NCBI RefSeq assembly: GCF_022414575.1
Contig: NZ_JADWYQ010000008.1
Location: forward strand, 86,053 to 150,052
From: Streptomyces sp. MUM 178J
GTDB lineage: Bacteria; Actinomycetota; Actinomycetes; Streptomycetales; Streptomycetaceae
Reading direction: 5' to 3'
Length of the DNA stretch: 64,000 bases
In this document: piece after piece, positions 16,161 to 24,279 of the stretch
Layout of the letters: every line of letters starts with the position of its first letter
Numbering within the stretch: position 1 is the stretch's first letter
The notes under the pieces: generated by a model
What the model was told of the DNA's origin: nothing
Seen by the model: the letters and a program-made list of their open reading frames with translations, nothing else
Database searches by the model: none
Program-made: the position numbers and the translations under genes

Positions 16161-16921
16161 GCCGATACGCCACCCTTCACATATGCCTCGTAGCCCTCGG
16201 CCTCCAGCTTGTCCGCGAGCTCCGGGCCGCCGGACTCGGCGATGCGGCCGTTCGCGAAGACATGCACGAAGTCGGGCTTGATGTAGCGCAGGATCCGCGT
16301 GTAGTGGGTGATCAGCAGGGTGCCGACCTCGCCGGTCTCGCGGACGCGGTTGACGCCCTCGGAGACGATGCGCAGCGCGTCGACGTCCAGACCCGAGTCG
16401 GTCTCGTCGAGGATCGCGATCTTCGGCTTGAGCAGTTCCAGCTGGAGGATCTCGTGGCGCTTCTTCTCACCGCCGGAGAAGCCCTCGTTGACGTTGCGCT
16501 CGGCGAAGGAGGGGTCCATGTGGAGACGCTGCATGGTCTCCTTGACCTCCTTGACCCAGGTGCGCAGCTTGGGGGCCTCGCCGCGGATCGCGGTGGCGGA
16601 GGTGCGCAGGAAGTTGGAGACCGAGACGCCGGGGACCTCGACCGGGTACTGCATGGCGAGGAAGACGCCGGCGCGGGCGCGCTCGTCGACGCTCATTTCC
16701 AGGACGTCCTCGCCGTCCAGGGTGACGGCGCCGCCGGTGATCGTGTACTTGGGGTGGCCGGCGAGCGAGTAGGCGAGCGTCGACTTGCCGGAGCCGTTGG
16801 GGCCCATGATGGCGTGGGTCTCGCCCTGCTTGACGGTCAGGTCGACGCCCTTGAGGATCTCGCGGGGGCCGGCCTCCGCTTCGACGGAGACGTGCAGGTC
16901 GTGGATTTCAAGCGTTGCCAT
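16157..16921 (-). CDS. sufC: SufC Fe-S assembly ATPase
   Basis: A 254-residue ABC-type ATPase that powers the SufBCD scaffold. Walker A GPNGSGKST, signature FSGGEKKRHEILQ, and Walker B region AILDETDSGLDVDAL are present, along with the SufC-typical MATLEIHDLHV start and DFVHVFANGRI. No membrane segments. It lies seven bases downstream of the Rieske gene. Confidence 0.96.
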   Translation of the reverse strand: MATLEIHDLHVSVEAEAGPREILKGVDLTVKQGETHAIMGPNGSGKSTLAYSLAGHPKYTITGGAVTLDGEDVLEMSVDERARAGVFLAMQYPVEVPGVSVSNFLRTSATAIRGEAPKLRTWVKEVKETMQRLHMDPSFAERNVNEGFSGGEKKRHEILQLELLKPKIAILDETDSGLDVDALRIVSEGVNRVRETGEVGTLLITHYTRILRYIKPDFVHVFANGRIAESGGPELADKLEAEGYEAYVKGGVSA

Positions 16922-16928
16922 GGGTGCC

Positions 16929-17246
16929 TCAGGACTCCTGGGTGACGGAGACGAGCACGTCGTCCCCTTCGATCTTTACGGGGTATACGGGGACGGGCTG
17001 CGTCGCGGGAAGGCTGTCGGGCTTGCCCGTGCGGAGGTCAAAGCTGGAGCCGTGCAGCCAGCATTCGATGTGGCAGTCCTCCACTTCGCCCTCGGAGAGG
17101 GAGACGTTCGCATGCGAGCAGACGTCGTAGATGGCGAACACCTCGCCCTCGGTGCGGACGACCGAGACCGGCGTGCCCTCGAGTTCCACCCGCTTGGGGG
17201 TGTCCTCGTCCAGCTCGCTCAGGCCGCAGGCGCGTACGTACGTCAT
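16929..17246 (-). CDS. Rieske [2Fe-2S] ferredoxin-type subunit
   Basis: A 105-residue Rieske protein of the small non-heme oxygenase ferredoxin type. Cluster ligands are the CSH of YDVCSHANVSLS and the CWLHG box with spacing typical of the family. A gene like this is found within suf operons of actinobacteria; its exact role there (electron donor or accessory) is not established to my knowledge. Its ATG overlaps the sufD stop (ATGA). Confidence 0.92.
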   Translation of the reverse strand: MTYVRACGLSELDEDTPKRVELEGTPVSVVRTEGEVFAIYDVCSHANVSLSEGEVEDCHIECWLHGSSFDLRTGKPDSLPATQPVPVYPVKIEGDDVLVSVTQES

Positions 17247-18469
17247 GCGACGGACGCCTCCAGCTCTTCCTCGATCTTGGCGATCAGCCGCGCCTCGACG
17301 TCGTCGATGCCGATCTGCTGGACCAGTTCGGCGAAGAAGCCGCGGACGACCAGACGGCGGGCCTCGTGCTCCGGGATGCCGCGGGCCATCAGGTAGAAAA
17401 GCTGCTCGTCGTCGAAGCGGCCGGTGGCGGAGGCATGGCCGGCGCCGACGATCTCGCCGGTCTCGATCTCCAGGTTCGGCACCGAGTCGACCCGCGCGCC
17501 GTCCGTCAGGACGAGGTTGCGGTTCATCTCATAGGTGTCCGTGCCCTCGGCCGCGGCCTGGATCAGAACGTCGCCGATCCACACGGCGTGTGCGTCGTCG
17601 CCCTGCAGCGCGCCCTTGTAGACCGCGTTGGACTTGCAGTGCTGGGTGTTGTGGTCGACGAACAGCCGGTGCTCGTGGTGCTGGCCCCGGTCGGTGAAGT
17701 ACAGGCCGAAGAGCTCCGCCTCGCCGCCGGTGCCCTGGTAGGCGACCCGCGGGTGCAGCCGTACGAGGTCTCCGCCGAAGGTGACGACGACCGACTTGAA
17801 GGAGGCGTCCCGGCCGATCAGCGCATTGTGCTGGGAGCAGTGGACGGCCTTGTCGTCCCAGTCCTGGACGGTGACGACGGTGAGCTTGGCGCCGTCGCCG
17901 AGGACGAAGTCGACATTGGCGGCGAGGACGGCGTCGCCGGTGTGGTCGATGACCACGACGGCCTCGGCGAAGGCGCCGAGCTCGATCACCTGGTGGGCGA
18001 AGGCGGTGCCGCCCTCGCCGTGGACCGCGATCCGGATCGGCTCGGTGAGCACGGCCTCCTTGGGCACGGTGACGACCGAGGCCTGCTCGAAGGAGCTGTA
18101 CGCCTGGGCGGCGACGCGGTCGACGGGGGTGCCGGCCGTGCCGAGCCGCTCGTCGTCCCGCCCGACGGCCTCGACCGTGACGCCGTCGGGCGCGTCGAAG
18201 GCCACCTTGACGCCGGCGCCGTTCGCGACGGCCGTGCCGTCGTGCAGCCCGCGCAGCCGCTCGAGCGGGGTGAAGCGCCACTCCTCCTCGCGGCCGTGCG
18301 GCACCGGGAAGTCCGCCACGTCGAAGGACGGGGGCGCACTCATCCGGGTGGCGACGGTCGACTCGGCGGCCACCGCGATCGAGCCGGCGGTGGTGGATCC
18401 CGCCGGTGGGGGTCCCCCCTGGACCGTGGTCCTGCGGAGGTCCTCGGGGGAGTTCTGAGCCTCAGCCAT
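17243..18469 (-). CDS. sufD: SufD Fe-S scaffold subunit
   Basis: A 408-residue SufB/SufD-family protein forming the SufBC2D scaffold. The family core is at the C-terminal half (QHHEHRLFVDHNTQHCKSNA, DEQLFYLMARGIPEHEARRL, VVRGFFAELVQQIGIDDV). ATG 18469 with AGGA upstream is chosen; ATG 18496 is a possible longer start. The N-terminus carries a Gly/Pro/Thr-rich stretch (about residues 5-30, including VQGGPPPAGS) that looks like inserted low-complexity sequence. It is separated from sufB by ~158 bp, the only sizeable gap in the operon. Confidence 0.94.
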   Translation of the reverse strand: MAEAQNSPEDLRRTTVQGGPPPAGSTTAGSIAVAAESTVATRMSAPPSFDVADFPVPHGREEEWRFTPLERLRGLHDGTAVANGAGVKVAFDAPDGVTVEAVGRDDERLGTAGTPVDRVAAQAYSSFEQASVVTVPKEAVLTEPIRIAVHGEGGTAFAHQVIELGAFAEAVVVIDHTGDAVLAANVDFVLGDGAKLTVVTVQDWDDKAVHCSQHNALIGRDASFKSVVVTFGGDLVRLHPRVAYQGTGGEAELFGLYFTDRGQHHEHRLFVDHNTQHCKSNAVYKGALQGDDAHAVWIGDVLIQAAAEGTDTYEMNRNLVLTDGARVDSVPNLEIETGEIVGAGHASATGRFDDEQLFYLMARGIPEHEARRLVVRGFFAELVQQIGIDDVEARLIAKIEEELEASVA

Positions 18470-18627
18470 GGCTGTCCTAGTGCTCACTTTCTGCATTCAT
18501 AGTGCGTGTCGCCTCCGGGCGCCGTGCCCGGCGGGCATCGGCGTGCCCTTCGGCTCGCTCGCAGGCTCATGGGGTGAGCCGGATGGGACCTGGGGTCCCG
18601 GGGTCAGGGAGTGACGGCAGAGGGCGG
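18470..18627. other. 158-bp gap inside the suf operon
   Basis: GC-rich spacer between the sufB stop and the sufD start. It contains short inverted repeats (for example GGGACC/GGTCCC near 18586-18600) that could act as an attenuator or RNA-processing site. No gene is seen. Confidence 0.4.
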
Positions 18628-20049
18628 CTAGCCCACCGCGCCTTCCATCTGCAGCTCGATCAGCCGGTTGAGCTCCAGCGCGTACTCCATGGGCAGCTCC
18701 TTGGCGATCGGCTCGACAAAGCCGCGCACGATCATCGCCATCGCCTCGTCCTCGCTCATGCCCCGGCTCATCAGGTAGAAGAGCTGGTCCTCGGAGACCT
18801 TGGAGACGGTGGCCTCGTGGCCCATGGACACGTCGTCCTCGCGGACGTCGACATACGGGTAGGTGTCGGAGCGGGAGATCGTGTCCACGAGCAGCGCGTC
18901 GCACAGCACGTTGGACTTGGCGCCCGGGGCGCCCTCGCCGATCTCGATCAGTCCGCGGTAGGAGGTGCGGCCGCCGCCTCGCGCCACCGACTTGGAGACG
19001 ATGTTCGAGGAGGTGTTCGGGGCCATGTGCACCATCTTCGCGCCCGCGTCCTGGTGCTGGCCCTCGCCCGCGAAGGCGATGGAGAGGGTCTCGCCCTTGG
19101 CGTGCTCGCCCATCAGGTAGACGGCCGGGTACTTCATGGTGACCTTGGAGCCGATGTTGCCGTCGACCCACTCCATGGTCGCGCCCTCGTAGGCCACGGC
19201 ACGCTTGGTGACCAGGTTGTAGACGTTGTTCGACCAGTTCTGGATCGTCGTGTAGCGGCAGCGGCCGCCCTTCTTCACGATGATCTCGACGACGGCGCTG
19301 TGCAGCGAGTCCGAGGAGTAGATCGGGGCGGTGCAGCCCTCGACGTAGTGGACGTAGGCGTCCTCGTCGACGATGATCAGCGTCCGCTCGAACTGGCCCA
19401 TGTTCTCCGTGTTGATGCGGAAGTAGGCCTGGAGCGGGATGTCGACGTGAACGCCCTTGGGGACGTAGATGAACGATCCGCCGGACCACACGGCCGTGTT
19501 CAGCGAGGCGAACTTGTTGTCACCCACCGGGATCACGGTGCCGAAGTACTCCTTGAAGAGCTCCGGGTGCTCCTTCAGCGCGGTGTCGGTGTCCAGGAAG
19601 ATGACGCCCTGCGCCTCCAGGTCCTCACGGATCTGGTGGTAGACGACTTCGGACTCGTACTGGGCGGCGACGCCTGCGACGAGGCGCTGCTTCTCCGCCT
19701 CCGGGATGCCGAGCTTGTCGTAGGTGTTCTTGATGTCCTCCGGCAGTTCCTCCCAGGAGGCCGCCTGCTGCTCGGTGGACCGCACAAAGTACTTGATGTT
19801 GTCGAAGTCGATGCCCGACAGGTCCGAGCCCCACGTCGGCATGGGCTTCTTGTCGAACAACCGCAGACCCTTGAGCCGCAGCTTCAGCATCCACTCCGGC
19901 TCGTTCTTCTTCTCGGAGATGTCGCGGACGACGTCCTCGGAAAGGCCGCGCTTGGCAGCGGAACCGGCTGCGTCGGAGTCGGCCCAGCCGAATTCATACC
20001 TGCCCAGACCCTCGAGTTCGGGGTGGGCAGTCTCCGTGGGGAGAGTCAT
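18628..20049 (-). CDS. sufB: SufB Fe-S scaffold subunit
   Basis: A 473-residue SufB. It has the characteristic [60 protein letters not shown] with the conserved cysteine, [20 protein letters not shown], and the C-terminal [23 protein letters not shown] 20049 follows a GGGAGGA ribosome site. The start overlaps the sufR stop by four bases, so sufR and sufB are coupled. Confidence 0.96.
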   Translation of the reverse strand: MTLPTETAHPELEGLGRYEFGWADSDAAGSAAKRGLSEDVVRDISEKKNEPEWMLKLRLKGLRLFDKKPMPTWGSDLSGIDFDNIKYFVRSTEQQAASWEELPEDIKNTYDKLGIPEAEKQRLVAGVAAQYESEVVYHQIREDLEAQGVIFLDTDTALKEHPELFKEYFGTVIPVGDNKFASLNTAVWSGGSFIYVPKGVHVDIPLQAYFRINTENMGQFERTLIIVDEDAYVHYVEGCTAPIYSSDSLHSAVVEIIVKKGGRCRYTTIQNWSNNVYNLVTKRAVAYEGATMEWVDGNIGSKVTMKYPAVYLMGEHAKGETLSIAFAGEGQHQDAGAKMVHMAPNTSSNIVSKSVARGGGRTSYRGLIEIGEGAPGAKSNVLCDALLVDTISRSDTYPYVDVREDDVSMGHEATVSKVSEDQLFYLMSRGMSEDEAMAMIVRGFVEPIAKELPMEYALELNRLIELQMEGAVG

Positions 20050-20777
20050 GCGGGGTTCCTCCCGGCCGTGCTTGCAGATGCTGTGGATGAAGTCTTCTTG
20101 GGAATGAACGTGGTGCAGACCCCGTCGCCGTGGGCGATCGTGGCCAGTCGCTGCACATGCGTCCCGAGCAGTTGGGAGAAGACCTCGGTCTCCGCCTCGC
20201 ACAGCTGCGGGTACTGCTCGGCTACATGGGCGACCGGGCAGTGGTGCTGACAGAGCTGCTCGCCCTGCTGGTTGTGGGGCGCATTACGCGCCGTGGCAGC
20301 GTACCCGTCGGCGCTCAAGGCCTTCGCCAGCGCCTGGGTCCGCTCCTCGGCCGGCGCCTCGTCGACCGCCCTGCGGTACGCCTCGGCCTGTGCCGCGACG
20401 CGGTCCCTGGCGAAGGCGGCCACGGCCTCCTCGCCGGCGGTCCGCTCGATCCAGCGGAGGGCGTCCACGGCCAGCTCGTCGTACGACTGGTCGAAGGCGT
20501 CCCGGCCGCAGTCGGTCAGGGCGAACACCTTGGCGGGCCGCCCCCGTGTACGCGCTCCGTAGACCCGCTGTTCACGGGCTTCCACCACATTCTCCGCGAC
20601 AAGCGCGTCGAGATGGCGGCGGACGGCGGCCTGGGTGAGACCGAGACGGCCGGCGAGATCGGCCACGGTGGACGGGCCGTGATCCAGGATCGACCGCGCG
20701 ACCCGGTTGCGCGTCGAGCGCTCCCCGGTCGCGAGCTCCTCCTGCGGCGTCTCCCGCCCGCTCTCGCCGTTTTTCAC
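20046..20777 (-). CDS. sufR: SufR Fe-S sensing transcriptional repressor
   Basis: A 243-residue regulator. The N-terminal winged HTH (about residues 20-95) includes [20 protein letters not shown] and [20 protein letters not shown]. The C-terminal half has the cysteine cluster [20 protein letters not shown], the ligands of the [4Fe-4S] sensor in SufR proteins. Expected role: holo-SufR represses the suf operon when Fe-S supply is adequate. GTG 20777 is chosen because a -35 TTGTCA, 18-bp spacer and AACAAT -10 end six bases before it, implying a leaderless transcript; GTG 20849 would place the operator inside the gene. Confidence 0.93.
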   Translation of the reverse strand: MKNGESGRETPQEELATGERSTRNRVARSILDHGPSTVADLAGRLGLTQAAVRRHLDALVAENVVEAREQRVYGARTRGRPAKVFALTDCGRDAFDQSYDELAVDALRWIERTAGEEAVAAFARDRVAAQAEAYRRAVDEAPAEERTQALAKALSADGYAATARNAPHNQQGEQLCQHHCPVAHVAEQYPQLCEAETEVFSQLLGTHVQRLATIAHGDGVCTTFIPKKTSSTASASTAGRNPA

Positions 20778-20790
20778 AACGCCATTGTTG
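20777..20790. promoter_or_regulatory. SufR operator, CAAC-N6-GTTG
   Basis: CAACGCCATTGTTG is a perfect match to the CAAC-N6-GTTG palindrome that I recall as the SufR site in Streptomyces. It overlaps the predicted sufR -10 hexamer and touches the GTG start, so bound SufR would block RNA polymerase directly. Confidence 0.75.
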
Positions 20791-20813
20791 CGTAATTCTT
20801 CTGACCGTGACAA
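20784..20813 (-). promoter_or_regulatory. Predicted sufR/suf operon promoter
   Basis: Minus strand: -35 TTGTCA (20813-20808), 18-bp spacer, -10 AACAAT (20789-20784), then six bases to the GTG start. Confidence 0.55.
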
Positions 20814-20849
20814 CCAACGCCCGCTGCGCGAGCCGGTGCGCTTCGTCAC

Positions 20850-20863
20850 TAAGGGTCACCTAA
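20850..20863. promoter_or_regulatory. Partial iron-box-like sequence
   Basis: TAAGGGTCACCTAA resembles the right part of the DmdR1/IdeR iron box (consensus ending in GGCTNACCTAA), but the left half of the 19-bp palindrome is poor. It lies upstream of the suf promoter, in the 314-bp region 20778-21091 between sufR and the ABC gene, which otherwise holds a CCGGAAATTCCGG palindrome (20925-20937) and no gene. Confidence 0.3.
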
Positions 20864-21078
20864 GGAAGGGGCGGCTCCGGATGGTCTGAAGCCACCGGAC
20901 AAACGGCTGTGGCCTGCCCTTACTCCGGAAATTCCGGCGGAATGGCGTGGCGCGGGGCGCCGGCCGCGCCAGGGCATTTCCGGTACCGAATATTCCGTTG
21001 ACGCCCACGCCCGGACGGGGGACGGACGCGGGACGGCGGAGCTTCGCCCCCATGGCCCGACGGCCCCCGCGCCCCGCC

Positions 21079-21084
21079 TAGACT
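21079..21084 (+). promoter_or_regulatory. -10 element of ABC ATPase gene (leaderless arrangement)
   Basis: TAGACT followed by seven bases and the ATG at 21092. No ribosome-binding site precedes the ATG, which fits a leaderless mRNA. Confidence 0.5.
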
Positions 21085-21091
21085 TCCCGGC

Positions 21092-22018
21092 ATGCGAAGC
21101 GAGTCCGCCGTCGAGATCCGGGGTCTGGTCAAGCGGTACGGGACGAAGACGGCCGTGGACCGCCTCGATCTCGACGTACGCGCGGGCTCGGTCACCGCGG
21201 TCCTCGGCCCGAACGGCGCCGGGAAGACCACCACCGTCGAAATGTGCGAGGGATACCGCCGCCCGGACGCGGGCGCGGTGCGGGTGCTGGGCCTCGACCC
21301 GGTCGCCGACGCCGCGAAGCTCCGGCCCCGCATCGGTGTGATGCTCCAGTCCGGCGGCGTCTACACGGGCGCGCGCGCCGACGAGATGCTGCGGCACATG
21401 GCGCGGCTGCACGCCCATCCGCTCGATGTGGACGCACTGATAGAGCGCCTGGGGCTCGGCTCCTGCGGCCGCACCCCCTACCGGCGGCTGTCCGGCGGCC
21501 AGCAGCAGCGGCTCGCGCTGGCGCTGGCCGTGGTCGGCCGCCCCGAGCTGGTCTTCCTGGACGAGCCCACGGCGGGCCTCGATCCACAGGCCCGCCGTGC
21601 CACCTGGGAACTGGTGCGGGAACTGCGCGCCGACGGCGTCTCCACCGTGCTGACCACGCACTTCATGGACGAGGCCGAGGAGCTTGCGGACGATGTCGCG
21701 ATCATCGACACGGGCCGGGTGATCGCCCAGGGCAGCCCGGAGGAGCTGTGCCGGGGCGGTGCGGAGAACACCCTGCGCTTCACCGGACGGCCGGGGCTGG
21801 ACCTCGGCTCCCTGCTGAAGGCCCTCCCGGACGGCTCGGCCGCCGTCGAGCTGACGCCCGGCGCCTACCGGATAACCGGCGAAGTGGGCCCCCAGCTGCT
21901 GGCGACGGTGACCTCCTGGTGCGCCCAGCACGGCGTGATGCCGGACGGCATCTCCGTGGAGCGGCACACCCTCGAAGACGTGTTTCTGGAACTGACGGGC
22001 AAGGAGCTGCGCGGATGA
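21092..22018 (+). CDS. ABC-2 type exporter ATP-binding protein
   Basis: A 308-residue ABC ATPase of the drug-export (DrrA/CcmA-like) type. Walker A LGPNGAGKTTT, Q-loop VMLQSGGVYTG, signature LSGGQQQRLALALAV, Walker B LVFLDEPTAGLDPQA and the switch His in VLTTHFMDEAEELAD are all visible. The C-terminal ~90 residues form the accessory domain ending in the sequence ERHTLEDVFLELTGKELRG. It pairs with the permease encoded from 22199. Normally the stop would overlap the permease start directly; here two copies of a 92-bp unit intervene. The substrate is unknown. Confidence 0.93.
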   Translation: MRSESAVEIRGLVKRYGTKTAVDRLDLDVRAGSVTAVLGPNGAGKTTTVEMCEGYRRPDAGAVRVLGLDPVADAAKLRPRIGVMLQSGGVYTGARADEMLRHMARLHAHPLDVDALIERLGLGSCGRTPYRRLSGGQQQRLALALAVVGRPELVFLDEPTAGLDPQARRATWELVRELRADGVSTVLTTHFMDEAEELADDVAIIDTGRVIAQGSPEELCRGGAENTLRFTGRPGLDLGSLLKALPDGSAAVELTPGAYRITGEVGPQLLATVTSWCAQHGVMPDGISVERHTLEDVFLELTGKELRG

Positions 22019-22110
22019 CGGCGCGCCACGACGAACACGACCGGGGGCCCGGGGGTCGCCCCCCGGAAAAGCACAGCCTGGAACCGACGGGCAAGGAGCT
22101 GCCCGGATGA
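22015..22110 (+). CDS. Chained mini-ORF 1 (31 codons) in the tandem duplication
   Basis: ATG 22015 overlaps the ATPase stop (ATGA) and has AAGGAG eight bases upstream. The frame runs 31 codons (starting MTARHDEHDRGPGG and ending LEPTGKELPG) and stops at a TGA that overlaps the next mini-ORF start. The C-terminal residues copy the ATPase C-terminus. It is probably a translational relay and not a functional protein; expression has not been shown. Confidence 0.4.
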   Translation: MTARHDEHDRGPGGRPPEKHSLEPTGKELPG

Positions 22111-22202
22111 CGGCGCGCCACAACGAACACGACCGGGGGCCCGGGGGTCGCCCCCCGGAAAAGCACAGCCTGGAACCGACGGGCAAGGAGCTGCGCGGAT
22201 GA
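22107..22202 (+). CDS. Chained mini-ORF 2 (31 codons) in the tandem duplication
   Basis: Second copy, differing at two codons from mini-ORF 1 (N for D at residue 6, R for P at residue 30). ATG 22107 overlaps the mini-ORF 1 stop and its own TGA overlaps the permease ATG at 22199, so the ATGA coupling of the operon is preserved through both inserted units. Confidence 0.4.
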   Translation: MTARHNEHDRGPGGRPPEKHSLEPTGKELRG

Positions 22203-22966
22203 GCGTCGGCACATACGCGCCAAAGCCGGGCGCCGCCCCTCTCGGCAGGATGATCACCGCGCAGGCCGTCTTCGAGACGAAGATGCTGCTGCGCAACGGC
22301 GAGCAGCTGCTGCTCACCGTCATCATCCCGTCCCTGCTCCTCGTGCTGTTCTCGACGGTCGACATCGTCGACACCGGCAGCGGCGAGCCGGTGGATTTCC
22401 TCACCCCCGGCGTGCTCGCGCTCGCCGTGATGTCCACGGCGTTCACCGGTCAGGCCATCGCCACGGGCTTCGAGCGGCGGTACGGGGTGCTCAAACGGCT
22501 CGGGGCTTCGCCGATCCCGCGTTGGGCGCTGATGTGTGCCAAGACGCTGTCGGTGCTGGCCACCGAGCTGCTGCAGATCGGCCTGCTGACGGCCATCGCC
22601 TTCGGCCTCGGCTGGTCGCCTGAGGGCAATCCGCTCTCCGTGCTGCTGCTGCTCGCGCTGGGCACCGCCGCGTTCTCCGGCCTCGGTCTGCTGATGGCGG
22701 GCACTCTGAGGGCGGAGGCGACGCTCGCCGCGGCGAATCTGGTGTTCCTGCTGCTGCTGATCGGCGGCGGGGTGATCGTGCCGCTGGACAAGTTCCCCGG
22801 TCCGGTCGCCTCGGCACTCGGACTGCTGCCGATCTCGGCGCTCTCCGAGGGGCTGCGCGAGGTGCTCCAGCACGGCGCGGCGCTGCCGTGGACCGATCTG
22901 GGCGTGCTGGCCGTCTGGGCGGCCGTGGGGCTGGGGGCTGCGGCGCGGCTGTTCCGGTGGGAGTAG
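22199..22966 (+). CDS. ABC-2 type exporter permease
   Basis: A 255-residue membrane protein of the ABC-2 permease family with about six hydrophobic segments (LLLTVIIPSLLLVLFSTVDI, LTPGVLALAVMSTAFTGQ, LLLLALGTAAFSGLGLLMAG, NLVFLLLLIGGGVIVPLDKF, LGVLAVWAAVGLGAAARLF). The family pattern of a cytoplasmic ERRYGVLKRLGASPIPRW loop after the second helix is present. ATG 22199 overlaps mini-ORF 2 and uses the AAGGAG of the third repeat copy. It forms the exporter with the ATPase at 21092. Confidence 0.92.
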   Translation: MSVGTYAPKPGAAPLGRMITAQAVFETKMLLRNGEQLLLTVIIPSLLLVLFSTVDIVDTGSGEPVDFLTPGVLALAVMSTAFTGQAIATGFERRYGVLKRLGASPIPRWALMCAKTLSVLATELLQIGLLTAIAFGLGWSPEGNPLSVLLLLALGTAAFSGLGLLMAGTLRAEATLAAANLVFLLLLIGGGVIVPLDKFPGPVASALGLLPISALSEGLREVLQHGAALPWTDLGVLAVWAAVGLGAAARLFRWE

Positions 22967-22991
22967 CCGCGGAGCGGTCCGGGCGCTGGCC

Positions 22992-23073
22992 CCGGTCCGG
23001 GTCCCGGTCCGGGTCTTGACCCGGGTCCGGTCCGGGTCCCCCGTCCGGGTCCGGTCCGGGACCCGGTCGGGCG
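22992..23073 (+). repeat. GGTCC/GGACC-rich short repeats, probable terminator
   Basis: Two exact 12-bp units CCGGTCCGGGTC (22992-23003, 23004-23015) followed by degenerate copies and complementary GACCCGGGTC and GGGACCCGG segments. The tract can fold into several GC-rich stems right after the permease gene and probably terminates the ABC operon. Confidence 0.55.
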
Positions 23074-23134
23074 GGGGAATGGTCCGACTGGCCTGACTCG
23101 CACCCCTCGTGAACGGTTGCACAAGCCCGCCTCT

Positions 23135-23140
23135 TACGAT
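23135..23140 (+). promoter_or_regulatory. -10 element of ctaA (leaderless arrangement)
   Basis: TACGAT followed by seven bases and the GTG at 23148. No suitable ribosome site is seen and no clear -35. Confidence 0.45.
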
Positions 23141-23147
23141 GAGGGCC

Positions 23148-24110
23148 GTGCAGACCCCTCTCGCCTTCATCGCCCAGCGCTGGACGCCGTCCCCGAAGAC
23201 GCTCCGGCGTGCCGCGCTGTCCGCCGTCGTGATGAGCGTCGTCATCATCGTCACCGGCGGCGCGGTCCGGCTGACCGGCTCCGGCCTCGGCTGCGACACC
23301 TGGCCCAAGTGCACGGACGACTCACTGTTCACCACGCCCGAGCAGGGCATCCACGGGTTGATCGAGTTCGGCAACCGGATGCTCACCTATGTGCTGTCGG
23401 CGGCCGTCGGCTGGACGATCATCGCGGCGCGGTCCATGAAGCCGCGGCGGCGGGGCCTGAGCAGGCTCGCCTGGTCGCAGTTCTGGATCGTGATGGGCAA
23501 TGCGGTGCTCGGCGGCATCACGGTGCTGGCGGGCCTGAATCCATGGACGGTGGCCGGACACTTCCTGCTGGCCAACGGTCTGCTCACGGTTGCCGTCGTC
23601 ACCTGGCAGCGCGCCCGCGAGGGCGACGGCAGGCCGCGGGTGCGTGTGCCGAAGCCCGTGCGGCAGCTGTCCTGGGCGATCGTGGCCGCCTCGGTGGCGC
23701 TCATCGTGCTGGGCACCGCGGTGACCGGCTCCGGCAAGCACGCGGGCGACAGCAGCGAGGTCCCGCGCATGCCGTGGCACTGGGCGGACGTCGCGCACAT
23801 CCACGCGGCCGCGGCCTGGGCGGTGTGTGCGCTGGCGGTGGCGATATGGCTGGGGCTGCGGGTGGTGGACGCCCCCGACGACATCCGGGCGCGCGCCCGC
23901 GATCTGCTGCTGGTCCTGCTGGCCCAGGGCGGCATCGGCTATCTCCAGTACTTCACCGGCGTCCCGGAGGTGCTGGTGGCGGCCCATATGCTCGGCTCGG
24001 CCCTGATGTGGGTCGCGGTGCTGCGGCTGGCGCTCAGCCTGCGCGAGCGGGAGGTCACGGCCCCGGGGATTCCGTCCCACGCGGAGCCGACGCCGGCTGT
24101 GCGGGCCTGA
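23148..24110 (+). CDS. ctaA: Heme A synthase (COX15/CtaA)
   Basis: A 320-residue membrane enzyme that converts heme O to heme A for cytochrome c oxidase. Eight hydrophobic helices are expected; visible features are the heme-ligand region GIHGLIEFGNRMLTYVLS, GGAVRLTGSGLGCDTWPKC with its cysteines, AVTGSGKHAGD, and the second His set DVAHIHAAAAW and AAHMLGSALMW. GTG 23148 (MQTPLAFI) fits the family; ATG 23139 is an alternative three codons upstream. ctaB, acting one step earlier, is 2.7 kb downstream on the other strand. Confidence 0.94.
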   Translation: MQTPLAFIAQRWTPSPKTLRRAALSAVVMSVVIIVTGGAVRLTGSGLGCDTWPKCTDDSLFTTPEQGIHGLIEFGNRMLTYVLSAAVGWTIIAARSMKPRRRGLSRLAWSQFWIVMGNAVLGGITVLAGLNPWTVAGHFLLANGLLTVAVVTWQRAREGDGRPRVRVPKPVRQLSWAIVAASVALIVLGTAVTGSGKHAGDSSEVPRMPWHWADVAHIHAAAAWAVCALAVAIWLGLRVVDAPDDIRARARDLLLVLLAQGGIGYLQYFTGVPEVLVAAHMLGSALMWVAVLRLALSLREREVTAPGIPSHAEPTPAVRA

Positions 24111-24279
24111 GCCGGACCGGCCGTCCGGGTGCGACCGTTCCGGCGCGCCCCGCTCCGAGCACGTCTGTCGCGGCTGCGAGCCGGCCACAGCCCCGCCGTA
24201 CGACCGGCTCCGGCGTCCCGCCGGGGACGGCCGCCCGCCGTGGTAGGGCAGGGGTTGGTCCGGCCCTCCGCCCCCGCTG

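Larger units (their letters stand above)
21995..22202 (+). repeat. 92-bp tandem duplication between ABC ATPase and permease genes
   Basis: Two full 92-bp units (start 21995 and 22087) and a 24-bp third start (22179). Only about two base differences separate the full units, so the duplication is recent or homogenised. Each unit contains the ATPase C-terminal codons (TGKELRG) with an AAGGAG ribosome site, an ATGA stop/start junction, and a GC-rich hairpin (for example 22049-22066). Confidence 0.9.
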
